DNA of 46,064 nt from contig SGPL01000256.1 in the NCBI GenBank assembly GCA_004802705.1, forward strand, positions 1 to 46,064, in the 5' to 3' direction. Source of the stretch: Bondarzewia mesenterica (lineage: Eukaryota > Basidiomycota > Agaricomycetes > Russulales > Bondarzewiaceae). Position 1 is the stretch's first letter; every line of letters begins with the position of its first letter. Shown here piece by piece: positions 1 to 9,867 of the stretch. The notes under the pieces were generated by a model, which had not been told where the DNA came from, searched no databases, and saw only the letters and a program-made list of their open reading frames with translations. Position numbers and translations under genes: made by a program.

Positions 1-1496
1 TATGGCTACAAAACGGTGATATCACTGAAGATAGACTTACTGTTGGGATATAAGCGAGGTGATGGCAGGCATTTGATGTCGGTTTGCCACGGGTATACTT
101 GGATTGTGACCCAAAGAGAAGATAAAATGGCCACGCTGCAGCATTGCCAAAGTTCGCGAGATGAGTCGAGTCGGACCACAGCATAAGTGGTGCAACTACA
201 CGTTCATACTCGTCTCCCGGCTCACGAGGGATGGCCTGGATCTCTTTGTAAGCCTCGAGCATGGAATCAGAAGTGTATATCTCAGAGTGAATGCGAACAG
301 GCGGCTCGCCAGCTGCAGCACTCCAAAATTGCTGAAAGGGGGTCAAGTGCAATGTGCGTGAGATGGGGCCAGAGTACACAGTTTTGACAATATCAATGAT
401 CCGCCGGTGAACAATGCCAGTGACTGTGAAAAAAAGGCGCGTCGTCTTCATGTTTCGCATCATCCTTGTCTGGCGGTGGAAGTCGAATGTTAACGGAGGC
501 CTGAGTCTGCCATCCGTCTCGTTCATCAAATGGATTGTTGTGATTGGATAGATAACGATCGAGACGGCTTGTTTCTTGAGCAAAATTGATTCCCTCCAAC
601 TCATGGAGTTTGAAATCAGGATGTCGAAGAGTGTCAATCAGGCGATCAAACTCTCCGGATGACTTGGCAGATGAGCCGGAATACATCCAGCCCATGAGGA
701 GTTCAGCCGTTTTGCTAGCAAAGGGTGCAATCGTCTTTGGTATCGAATGACGCTCGGTTGCTGCTTCGGAAGAGGTGGATGCAGAGGGTTCCACTGGCAT
801 GCTTTTGGGAATCACGAGAGTGGGCGCGTCGCAAACACTGTCCAAGGATATGCCTTGCTCGGGATCCAAAGATGGGCACGATGGGTAGCTGCGATACACG
901 CCGTACGAGTTTGGTGGTGTAGTGATCCACTCAGGAGGCACGCGCGTGGGTGGTTCAGGTGAGGGTGAAGGGGGCATGACGGTGTCGTGTACTTGCTCAG
1001 TGAATACAGGTCGAGCAGTCCTGGTAGGAATGTGTGCGAGAGGTGTGGAGATGGACGGCAGAAAGTCGACGAGATGTCGCGGGAACTTGAGTGCGCGTCC
1101 CGAACGAGTGAGATATATCGGAGGAGGCGGGACCGATGGTGGCATTGTCGCCTCTGCATCATGTACGAGAGGCTCAGAATCACCATCTGGAAGGCCAGTA
1201 TTCTGATAGGTTTTGTTTAATAAGAAAATAGTGACAAAAATCGGACGCAGACATACTATCTCGTCGAGCAATTGCTCATCTTTATCTATGCGCGACACGC
1301 CTGCACTTCCTTCCTCACCCTTTTCTAACCTCGACCTCTTCATCTTCGTCTTTTCTTTGTCACGCTTTCGTGATCGCTTTCGCGCGGTGACCGTTGCACT
1401 CGTGAACGCGGTGAACTCATCGCAGTGGCTCAGGTGTGCACTGAGAGCACGCGCGTTCGAGCATGGTGTGCCGCAGCCTGTACAAACAGAAGCCAT
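1..1496 (-). pseudogene. Plavaka-type (CACTA/EnSpm) transposase, N-terminal part, frameshifted
   Basis: Reads right to left and continues beyond base 1. The likely start is the ATG at 1496-1494, opening with MASVCTGCGTPC, a C-x2-C...H-x3-C zinc-finger-like N-terminus typical of Plavaka transposases. A 54-nt intron (1203-1256, donor GTATGT, acceptor CAG) is followed by the family motif LTRSGRALKFPRHLVDFLP. The reading frame breaks at the run of seven A at about 430-436: after DDAPFF the frame shifts by one base and the protein continues as GIVHRRIIDIVKTVYSG. Near the left edge come LWSDSTHLANFGNAA and GSQSKYTRGKP, the strongest Plavaka hallmarks. The downstream catalytic part lies outside the window. 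The family moves as a cut-and-paste DNA transposon. No terminal inverted repeat was recognised. GC content is moderate, so this copy escaped the heavy decay seen after 3.7 kb. The frameshift could also be a sequencing error in the homopolymer. Confidence 0.88.
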
Positions 1497-1563
1497 CCAA
1501 AATGAGAGCACAGCCAGCAGGATGAGCAGGAGCTCGTGCATGAGGAGATGATGGTGTTGTGCG

Positions 1564-2091
1564 GTGCCCTGCAGTCGCGATGTCGCAGCGCGAGCTCGTG
1601 CCAAAATAGCCAGAAAATACCTGAATAAGAAAATCCAGGAGTCACATGATCTCCATGTCCGATTACAGGCGAGCGAGCGCTTGCGGGCGCAGCTCATCGA
1701 CGCACAACACTGGACTCAGCATCTCATGAATGAACACAAGGACGCTCAGCATCTCATGAATGAACACAAGGACGTCCAGCGGTGCATCGACTCGCTTGAC
1801 AAGGACCTGGGACACATGCAGGACAACGCGGCGCATCGACTCGCTCGAAAGGACCTGGGACACATGCAGGACAACCTCATCGCCACTCAGCGCGAGTCGG
1901 ACGAGGGCCTCTCACGTGTGGAGGATGGGTGTTTCTCGAATTTCAGGTCGACGGTCGTGGGGGAGGGGACGGTGCCAGCGACCAAGAGTTATTTTGTGGG
2001 TGTGGTGTTGGAGGACGCGACGCTTTCGATTCCGAAGCATGGGACGGTCGCTCTTGTCAAAGAACATGGGCCCGTGCAATACAGGGTCTGA
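1564..2091 (+). pseudogene. Coiled-coil gene fragment with internal tandem duplications
   Basis: An open frame of 175 codons beginning MPCSRDVAARARAK. It is rich in charged residues and Leu in the first 120 codons (LHVRLQASERLRAQLIDAQ), as in a long coiled coil. Two short tandem duplications are visible: the peptide QHLMNEHKD occurs twice in succession near 1717-1776, and KDLGHMQDN occurs twice near 1801-1875. After about 1925 the composition changes (VVLEDATLSIPKHGTVALVKEHG), suggesting a different source sequence was joined or the frame slipped. No complete domain is recognised. Because a Hook-like coiled-coil relic follows within 250 bp, this is probably an upstream piece of the same captured gene. 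It is GC-rich and free of the stop-generating decay of the next island. Confidence 0.4.
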
Positions 2092-2327
2092 GCGAGACAG
2101 ATCAGCATTTTTTGATGAAGGCTATAGAGCAGGTGCGTATGTGTTGCCTTCTGTCACTGGAATGGTGCTGAGAATGATGGGATGGGTGGATTTTTTGTTT
2201 GTAAGTCATGGCTAAGGTAAAACAGACTGTTGGGGATTGAAGCGTTGGGAAGGCGAGCATGACCGAGTGGGTATTCTGTTCGCATGTGCATGAGCACTGA
2301 TCTGAGGGTGGAGTCGGGCGCAGGGAT

Positions 2328-2913
2328 GATCACTACTACCAAATCCAGTCCGAGCGCAGTCGCGTGTTGTCTGAGAAAACACTCGAGCAGGTGTATCAAA
2401 CGCAGACCTCGTCGACAAGAACGCGTCGCTCGAAGAGGAGTACTGCAAGGTCACTGCATTCAAGCCGCTCATGGAGTCCTACAAGAGCCAGATCGCGGAC
2501 ATGGAACCGCCAACACCATGACAAATTTGAAACTCAAGGTGCGCAAGTTGCAGCGCGAGCTGGAGGCTGCCAAGACGAACCAGGCGGATACGAGTCGCGT
2601 GTTGGTGCTGGAGAATCTGTTGGAGGATGTGAACCGGATGAAGGCGAGGTACGAGGCCACTTATCTGGCCGCGCATCGAGAGAAGTTGGTCTTGCAGAAT
2701 GACCTTGAGGAGATCTGGAGTGGGAAGGCTTTGGGCGATGGGTGAGTGTTATATTTTATTTTGCACTGAAAGAGAAGCTTTACTAAAGTATTGATACGCT
2801 TTTTCAGAGCTGAGGCTGCAATCGCTCTGCGGCAATGCTTAAATGAAACGGTGGATCAACGTGATGCTCTGGGGAAAGAGCATGCTGAGCTCGAAGTCAA
2901 GTTTGAGAGTTTC
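2328..2913 (+). pseudogene. Hook-like coiled-coil protein fragment, two exons with intact intron
   Basis: The frames join to a long heptad-like protein. The first piece is SERSRVLSEKTLEQVYQT. After a frame break comes ADLVDKNASLEEEYCKV and SYKSQIADME, then a stop. The frame then reopens at 2518 with LKLKVRKLQRELEAAK and VLENLLEDVNRMKARYEA. A clean intron lies at 2742-2807 (GTGAGT ... TTTTCAG), splitting the GDG-AEAA junction, and exon 2 reads AEAAIALRQCLNETVDQ to about 2913. From memory this order resembles fungal Hook proteins, which link dynein to early endosomes, but another long coiled-coil protein is possible. Several frame breaks and the lack of the N-terminal Hook domain show a relic. 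The retained intron argues for DNA-level capture rather than retroposition. Confidence 0.5.
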
Positions 2914-2930
2914 CGTGCTATTACTTTCTT

Positions 2931-3003
2931 TGCTCGAGTTTCTCCCATTGCCCATCTTTCCGGTCGATAGCTTGGACGAGGCGATCAATTTTGTCAATGA
3001 CCG
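2931..3003 (+). pseudogene. Aldehyde-dehydrogenase-like exon fragment
   Basis: Directly after the Hook-like exon a different frame reads PLPIFPVDSLDEAINFVNDR. This matches the region after the catalytic Cys in aldehyde dehydrogenases (family pattern GPVLP..PV..LDEAI.F.N.R). It ends at a plausible splice donor, GTAAGC at 3004, with a TAG acceptor near 3050, but the expected next exon (HPLALY...) is not found. Only about 24 residues remain, so the call rests on the motif alone. Together with the preceding fragment it makes a chimera of two unrelated host genes. Confidence 0.45.
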
Positions 3004-3169
3004 GTAAGCTGCACTCGCGTATACTTGTCTCACGAATCTGGCTCATGTAGTTTTGCATGAAGCGACCACGACCACTCCCTCGCACCATCGTGGATACTCT
3101 CCATGTGGAAGCTCCGTTCAGAGATCTACTCGTTCACTCGCCTGGCCACTTTAGGATGGCACCCTCATA

Positions 3170-3487
3170 GGGGACGGGGATGTTATTACCTCGTCCCCGA
3201 TAAACTTGCATTATGTTCAGAGACCGACGGGGAGTTGTGCCCCATCGCCAACCAAATGAAGGGGATGAGGATGTTATTATCTCGTCTCTGAATAAACTTG
3301 CATTACGTTCAGAGACGACGGGGAGTTGTGCCCCTGTCGCTGACTAAACGAAGGGGATGGGGATGTTATTACCTCATCCCCGATAACCTTGCATTATGTT
3401 CAGAGACTGACGGGGAGTTGTGCCCCGTCGTCAACCAAATGAAGAGGACGGGGATGTTATTACCTCGTCCCCAATAATCTTGCATTT
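3170..3487 (+). repeat. 91-bp tandem repeat, about 3.5 copies, with two inverted repeats per unit
   Basis: The marker TGTTATTA recurs at 3181, 3272, 3364 and 3455, giving a period of 91-92 bp. Each unit holds two short inverted repeats, GGGGA...TCCCC around TGTTATTACCTCG and GACGGGG...CCCCGTC around AGTTGTG, joined by the shared phrase CTTGCATTATGTTCAGAGAC. Units differ by scattered substitutions. An open frame through the array (3103-3291) follows the repeat and is not considered a gene. Nothing was recognised between 3004 and 3170. Confidence 0.85.
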
Positions 3488-3634
3488 TCAAATGCCTATT
3501 TGGTACTATTTGCATGCTTTCTTGTGGCAGACAACCAGTCCCACTCCGTCCCTCACTAACATTCTCTCCTCAACCACGTTCGTTTTACTCATAATTGATT
3601 TTCAGCACCACGCGTTCGCCGAAAACCGCTATGA

Positions 3635-3655
3635 TTTTTTTTTTTTTTTTTTTTT
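3635..3655 (+). repeat. Poly-T tract of 21
   Basis: Uninterrupted run of 21 T just before the AT-rich island begins. It could be a degraded poly-A tail of a minus-strand retroposed sequence or simple slippage. The rest of 3488-3700 holds no recognised gene. Confidence 0.9.
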
Positions 3656-3700
3656 ACCTATACATCTGCTGCCACATGATGAAGTAGTTTAGAAGTGAAT

Positions 3701-4781
3701 CTGATGATAGAAAACAACACTAAAAATAAACCAATAGCTTCTACACCTAGACTTGCTTGGGGTTTCCTACTTTTTCAGAGAAGCCTAGTTGTTCAAGTTA
3801 GATATGCCTTTAGTTTTCTAGGCCAAAGCAGTAAGACAAAGCTATACTCAAAGAGTATATGAGTGAAGGTGAATGTGGGGTAGGTACGAGGTAGGTCAGA
3901 TGACCAAGACTGGATGATGATAATGAATGGTAAGTCTAGTCTCGATAATAACTAGGATTAGATGAACGAATGCAAGATAACTTCAAATGACAATGACGAT
4001 AATCTTAACTTGACTGGTGGATTCTAGACTAGGCTTGATCAACTTATTTAAGCTTGAATGATGTATCTTGGACTTATAACAAATATAAATTATGATAGAT
4101 GAATATTTCAGCAGCACTTCTATGTCTGGAAAATTCTTTTACAAAAAACTAAAGGATAATATCGAAGATTCTAAATGGTCATGTACTTTCAAACAACTTC
4201 ATAAATACGATGATGAAATAATATTCCTATGTGGAATATTGAAGAATAAAAATGCACTAGGCACAATCTTAAAGTCTTGCAACTCCTTGTACAAGCAAAT
4301 TGAAGATGACCTAGATCGAGGATGAATTTGCTATGCTAGAGATCAAAGAATAGTTCTATTCAGCTGCTAGTAGGTATTAGTCAGTCGGATAGAATCAGCT
4401 AGCATGGTAATACTAAGGTTAGTAGACACTTTTGTATTGCACTTATAACTATGAATAAAAGGGACAACAAAAGCTTGAAAAGCTTGAGTTGAAATGAGCA
4501 CTAAAGAATATAGGGAAGAGAAGGGGAGAGAAGTCTATTAGGAGAAGAGTGGATACTAAAAAAGCAGCTCCTGCTCCCTCTTTTATAGACCTCTGAGGGA
4601 GCAGTGTATATACAATTAATAGCAAACAAATGAGACCTTAATAATGCTCCATACAGCCAAAATGAATAGAGAATAAGGCTGAAACACTAGATGAGTCAGT
4701 ATGACTCTTGTAGCTCCACCAGGCTATGTATAGCTATACTGAAACCAATTACACTTGTAATAGGTTTTAAAGGGATAGCTG
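3701..4781 (+). repeat. R1 repeat, copy A, segment 1
   Basis: This stretch has a diverged counterpart at 26544-27247 plus 37763-38200. Shared landmarks in the same order are a CCTAGTTGTTCA phrase (near 3783 and 26678), a GATGATGATAA-like phrase (near 3917 and 26957), a block with inverted arms around TTTTATA (near 4571 and 37900), and a TTTAAAGGG block just before the Copia insertion (near 4766 and 38179). One open frame of 77 codons (4092-4325, beginning MIDEYFSSTSMSGK) matches no known family and has no obvious counterpart in copy B. The left end of the family is unclear here. It is AT-rich, with few CpG. Confidence 0.6.
4571..4604. other. Perfect 10-bp stem-loop enclosing TTTTATA in R1
   Basis: CTGCTCCCTC at 4571-4580 is complementary to GAGGGAGCAG at 4595-4604, with a 14-nt loop that starts TTTTATA. 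Copy B keeps a weaker stem at the same place (CCTTCT 37900-37905 with AGAAGG 37918-37923) around TTTTATATAT. A TATA-like core between inverted arms could be a promoter or a transcript-end hairpin; the sequence does not decide. Confidence 0.5.
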
Positions 4782-5047
4782 TATTGTGACAGAGGCCGTA
4801 CGATATGTATTCATAGCAGAATCGGAACTCAGTCACGTGACTTAGGATTGCGCGCGTACTCAGACGCATCATTTTGCTTCTCTCTCAGTCATCTTTGTAC
4901 ACGACTGAGGTGAGTTTCATATTTATGCTGTCATTTGTAAGTAGCTTACACCTATACTAGTGTGTGTTGTCCCTACACGTAGCTAAAGTCCCTAATAAGA
5001 GTTATCTTTGTACACAATTGTGTGTGTATTGTCCTTACAGCTCAACA
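4782..5047 (+). repeat. Copia 5' LTR, 266 bp with internal duplication
   Basis: Matches 9659-9862 base for base over most of its length (shared TTGCGCGCGTACTC, TCATCTTTGTACACGACTGAGG, CCCTACAG). It is 62 bp longer than the 3' copy. The extra segment lies near 4978-5038 and repeats in diverged form the ATCTTTGTACACA and TGTATTGTCC parts of the LTR itself, so it is an internal partial duplication. Confidence 0.88.
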
Positions 5048-5061
5048 GGTTATGGGCTTCG
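5048..5061 (+). other. Copia primer-binding site (half initiator tRNA type)
   Basis: GGTTATGGGCTTCG begins directly after the 5' LTR. It is complementary to the anticodon-stem region of an initiator methionine tRNA (anticodon CAU), the half-tRNA priming known for Copia elements. This position fixes the LTR end at 5047. Confidence 0.6.
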
Positions 5062-5206
5062 TTCCGCTGTAACAAGACTCACTCACATGCATACAGCCAG
5101 TTTCTCTCTCACTAGAATGCCCAATATGCCTACTGTATCATTTTTAGATGCCACGGTATGCTTACCATCATACTTCAGTTTTTTTTGCCGCATATATTCG
5201 ACTGCT

Positions 5207-8200
5207 ATGGCTGCTCCTGCTTCCACAACTTCTGCGTTCACAAAAATTGCCCTGCTTCTTGAGACAAAACAGCTCAGGAGGCAGAACTGGCTCAACTTAA
5301 AAAAGGATATGTAGTACATGCTATCCAACCATGACCTCTGAAGACATGTCGATGGCAGCTCTCTATGCCCTACTGCCCTTATTTTGACTACCCTTGCTAT
5401 CACAGCTACTGCGAATGCTCTTGTCGTCTCCGCGTTCGACACCATCATGAACCTAGATGAAATCAACCAGTGAAAGTCTGCCGATGAGAAGGTGAAGGGA
5501 TACTTGATGATGAACATCAAGAACTTCCTTTCCATTGATGTTGAGGACGACGGTAAGATGGTGAAGGAGGCCTGAGACCAGTTGTGCTCAAAATGGGAGA
5601 AGAAAAACATTCTCTTCACTTTGAACATAGAGGATTTCCTTAAATCTCTGATATGCCTAGAAGGCGATGACCTCAATGCTCACTTCGAGGAACTTTGGCA
5701 TCGCTATTATATGGCGAAGCAAGCAGGCTCAATGTGAACACTAACCCACTTTGTCCTCACGATCTGCTGCTCCCTTCCTGCATCTTTTGACAGCTACGCA
5801 AATCCCATTACACTCGATGCTGTGAACTACCAACCCCAGGACATCATGGACGCTATCCTCGAGGTGGCTCATATTCAACATCAGTGGGCTAGCTTGAGAC
5901 CCATGGATCCTTTTAGTAGTGCTGACGATACCATCTGCACAGGTAGTACTGCCTTCTACACCCATGCATCTTCCTCTCAGTGAAAACTGCGACCTGAATG
6001 TGAATAGTGCGGGATCATCAGCCATACAAGGGAACAGTGCTATGCTGATGATGGTGGCCTAGCAGGCCAGCAGCCCTTGACCTGGACACACAAACCTCGT
6101 GTAAAGGCTAGATCACTTGCTGATAAGGCTGCAAAGGTGAAACCTGCTGGTCAGTCGAGTAATGCCACTCCACAAGCAAATCTCACCGCAGGAAATGGGG
6201 ATGACTTCGACTATCATGTGTGGCTCACTCAGGAAACTGAGGAAGCCATTGCTCATGATGGCATCTTTACAGTGAACTACACAGCCATTGCACCCTCTGA
6301 GGACCTGGCCCATTTGTGCTGCTACATCGACTCTAGTGCTAGCCACCACTACTTTACGTCCCGTGCTACGTTCAGTGACTACCATGCTATCACTCTGTGC
6401 ACGGGCAGTGCCGCGAAGGCTGACACCAGTGCACAATTCCTGATCATCGGAGTCAGGAATGTGCACGCTTAGGTCGACATTAAAAATGGCGTACTGTCTA
6501 CTATTATCCTGCAGAACGCTGCTCACACACCAGAGCTTGCAGCCAACCTTATTTTGCTCAGCCATCTCGATCATGCTGGCTGCCAAGCCTCTATCGAGGC
6601 CAGAACTCTCACCATTCATTCTCCAGATGGCTCCACAGGACTCATTGGGCAACTCACTCATGGCAACATGTACACAGTCACCTTACGCCCCATGGACGAT
6701 GCTACCTACTCCAAAATTCCATCTTTCGATATTGACTTGGACCCTCATGCCTTTATAACATCCAAGGACCATCCCACTAACCTGGCTATGTAGCACCACC
6801 ATTTTGGCCACCTTAGCAAGGATGCTGTTTGCCACATGTCTACGAATAACACCATCATTGGTATGTCCATAATAGGCACAAAACTAGCTAGGCTCTGCGA
6901 GGATTGTTTGAAAGGGAAACATGCTCATGAATCATTTTGCAAGAGTATTGTTGAACGTGAACCTCTCGAGCATGTTTACATCGATCTTATGAGTCCTTTC
7001 TAAGTCCCATCCTACAGTGGCACTCACTATGTCATGATGATCGATGACAGTGTGACCTCCTACTTGCACATCTATCCACTCCTAAGTAAGGAGGCTGACG
7101 TGACACTCACCTGCCTTCAGGAGTTCATTGCCTTGGCTGAACACTAAACTAGGCAGAAGCTGAAAAATTTCCGAGCAGATAATGGCGGTGAGTTTACTGA
7201 AATAGTCTAGAGGGATTATCTCAAAAAGCAGGGAATTCAGCTAGAACTTACCACAAGGTATACACTACAGCAGAATGGAGTGGCTAAATGAGGCTATCAT
7301 ACACTAGGTAAGTGTGCACATGCTATGCTCCATGATGCGGGTCTCCCAAACTGTATGTGGGGTGAGGCTTTTCGCACCGCCACTTACCTTAAGAACCTAT
7401 CGCCATCAGCATGACAACATGGGTGAACACCTTACGAGCACTGGTTTAAACATGCACCCCATGTCAGACATCTACGTGCATTCAGATCGACTACATATGC
7501 CAAAGTCCCTGATGAACTCCAGTGTAAACTAGACTACAAGACTATCAAAGGAGTCATGGTAGGCTACACTGGTACAGCAAATTATCGAATCTGGGTAGGA
7601 AATGGGCAAGGTAGTGGAATGATCATACAGTCTCACGATGTCCAGTTTGATAAAGGTATAGGTCACTGATTCCAATCATCTGCAACAATTGAGGAGAGCA
7701 ACAAGGATGCTGACACTAGTATACCTATACCTCAAATTGCACCACCACTACCAGTTCCACTGACACCCATTACAGCCGCATTTACTAAACCTGACCCGAT
7801 ACATGCTGAAGAAAATATAGCCCCCCTCCATTGCTCCAGTTGCATACTGGTCCCCTCTCGTGCCCTCCAAGAGGCCCTAGAATTTGATGTCATAGAAGCT
7901 ACAGCTCAAGCATGTAGTGAATGGTGGGTAGATGATGACCCTAATGGGCTAGATGCTAACGTGTCTCTGACCTTCACATGCGACCCGATAAATATACACA
8001 GCACAAGCACATACATTGTCATGGTGGCCAAATCTGCCAATGATAGTTCACTATCGGAATTCCCTTACACTGGTGGCTCCACACCTACAACTTTCAAGGA
8101 AGCAAACTTGAAGCCAGACATTTGAGGCCCCGCTATGGCAGCTGAAATTGATGGCTTGCTCAAAATCCCCACATGAAAACTCATTCCACGTGAGCCTGGT

Positions 8201-9650
8201 ATAAATATAGTCAGCTGCAAGTGGGCTTATGCTCGGAAATTCAATCTATAAAACAATTGGAAGCCAAAAGCACGCCTAGTCGCAAAAGGATTCCATCAGA
8301 TTCCAAGTCTAGATTTCTTTGAGACTTTTGCATCAGTCGCCCATTTTGACTCGCTTCATGCCTTTGCTGCCATTTTTGCCTATCATAACATGGAAATTAG
8401 ACAGGACGATATTGAAAAAGCTTACTTAAATGCCAAATCATCCGAGAGGATCTACATGGAACAACCCCCTAGCTTTGTATCTACCAAATTCCCCAACTAT
8501 GTATGCGAACTCAAACACTCACTTTATAGTCTCATGCAGGCTGGTAACAATTAGTGGAAGGAGTTCAATCACACTTGGATGGAGCTCGACTTCACGCGTT
8601 CTCGTGCAGATGAGAACATCTGTGCTCAAATGCAACCATCTGGCATGCTGACACTCACTGGTACTTACACTGATAACATTTTCTCTAGTAGTGACTCCAC
8701 CGACCAGCACTCTCGGACCCACTCCCAACTCGGTCATGTCTACAAGACAAAGAGCAGCGATGTTAAGTTCTTAGTCAGCATTATTATTACTTGTGATTGC
8801 AAGGCTGGGATAATCTGCCTGTGCCAGTGTGGCTACGTCGAACATGTCCTCGACTGCTTTGGCATGAAGGATGCTAACTCAGTGAAGTCATCTTTCTCAC
8901 CTGGCTTGAAACTCGTGCGGGCAACGATGGATCTCACACCAGAAGACAGCAAGCTCATGGCCAAGATCCCATACTATAAAGCCTTGGGCTCCATTATGTA
9001 TCTTATGGTAGAGACTCGCTCTGACCTTGCATATGCAGTCCAGCATCTTGATAGCTTCATGATGAACCCCGGAATTAAACACTGGCATGCCCTCAAGCAT
9101 GTCCTACGATATATCAAGGGCACATTAAATTATGGGATCACCTACTATCATGCTGGCTCCACTGCATCATTCTTTTCCTCTCTTCAACTAACACTGTACT
9201 CTGATTCATCCCATGCTGACTGCCTCGATACTGGCCACTCATCTCATGATCACATTGTGATCCTCGCTGGTGGCCCGGTTTCTTAGAGCTCCCGCCGTCA
9301 AAACGTCATCACCATTTCTATGACAGAAGCTAAATACATCACTATAGGCCATGCCAGACAGACTGCAATGTGGTACAATAAGTTTATGGCCAACATTTTG
9401 CTGCCCATTACTCTACTTATCATCCTCCATATGGACAGCAGCAGTGGTGAGTCGTTAGCCAAGAGGTCATTCACATTCTCGCATGTCCGTTATATGCGCG
9501 TGCAGTACCACTAGCTGCAGGATGCAGTAAAGGAGAAGGAGATCGACATTGTGCATGTTGTAGGTAAGAATAACCCAGTAGATATTTTTATGAAGGCTCT
9601 TACGGCTCCTATTCTTCTCAAGCATCTTATTTTTCTTAGTGTAGCAGCCT
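5207..9650 (+). pseudogene. Copia gag-pol polyprotein, many stops
   Basis: Gag likely starts at the ATG at 5207. A CX2CX4HX4C zinc knuckle lies at 5999-6040, with a TAG inside it. The protease motif DSSASHHYF (about 6328) has Ser where DSGAS is usual. The pre-integrase zinc site HHFGH...CEDC spans about 6794-6906. The integrase core has DLMSPF and DNGGEFT. Reverse transcriptase spans about 8100-8900 with KARLVAKGF and an altered active site YTDN (8666-8677) in place of YVDD. RNase H spans about 9190-9400 with LYSDSSHAD and SSRRQNVIT. Stops replace expected Trp or Gln at many points (LW to M-stop before HHFGH, VSWSSRR to VS-stop-SSRR, YHWLQ to YH-stop-LQ). All fit G-to-A or C-to-T changes. No single frame is functional. 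Confidence 0.92.
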
Positions 9651-9658
9651 AGGAGGAG

Positions 9659-9862
9659 TATTGTGATAGAGGCTATACAATATGTATTCGTAGCAGAATC
9701 AGGACTCGGTCACGTGACTTGGGATTGCGCGCGTACTCGGACGCGTCGTTTTGCTTCTCCCTCAGTCATCTTTGTACACGACTGAGGTGAGTTTCATATT
9801 TATGCTATCATTTGTCTGTAGCTTACACCTGTACTAGTGTGTATTGTCCCTACAGCTTAATA
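9659..9862 (+). repeat. Copia 3' LTR, 204 bp
   Basis: Begins TATTGTGATAG after the purine tract and ends CTTAATA, followed by target-site copy AGCTG. It lacks the 62-bp internal duplication of the 5' LTR. Differences from the 5' LTR are mostly transitions, showing that the insertion is not recent. Confidence 0.9.
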
Positions 9863-9867
9863 AGCTG

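Larger units (their letters stand above)
4782..9862 (+). mobile_element. Copia-type LTR retrotransposon, full length but dead
   Basis: Order is LTR, primer site, gag, protease, integrase, reverse transcriptase, RNase H, LTR, as in Ty1/Copia. The ends read TATT...AATA (5' copy CACA-type end mutated to AACA) and are flanked by the perfect 5-bp target duplication AGCTG (4777-4781 and 9863-9867). A purine tract AGGAGGAG (9651-9658) lies just before the 3' LTR. It sits inside R1 copy A, whose sequence resumes on both sides. Multiple in-frame stops make it inactive. Confidence 0.93.

Noticed and set aside
3170..3487. CRISPR-like array
   Set aside because: Units are contiguous 91-bp tandem repeats without unique spacers, in a eukaryotic genome.
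5083..5676. 197-codon open frame on the minus strand
   Set aside because: It is antisense to the Copia gag and has no recognisable domain.
6113..6661. 182-codon open frame on the minus strand
   Set aside because: It is antisense to the Copia protease region, where the plus-strand motif is clear.
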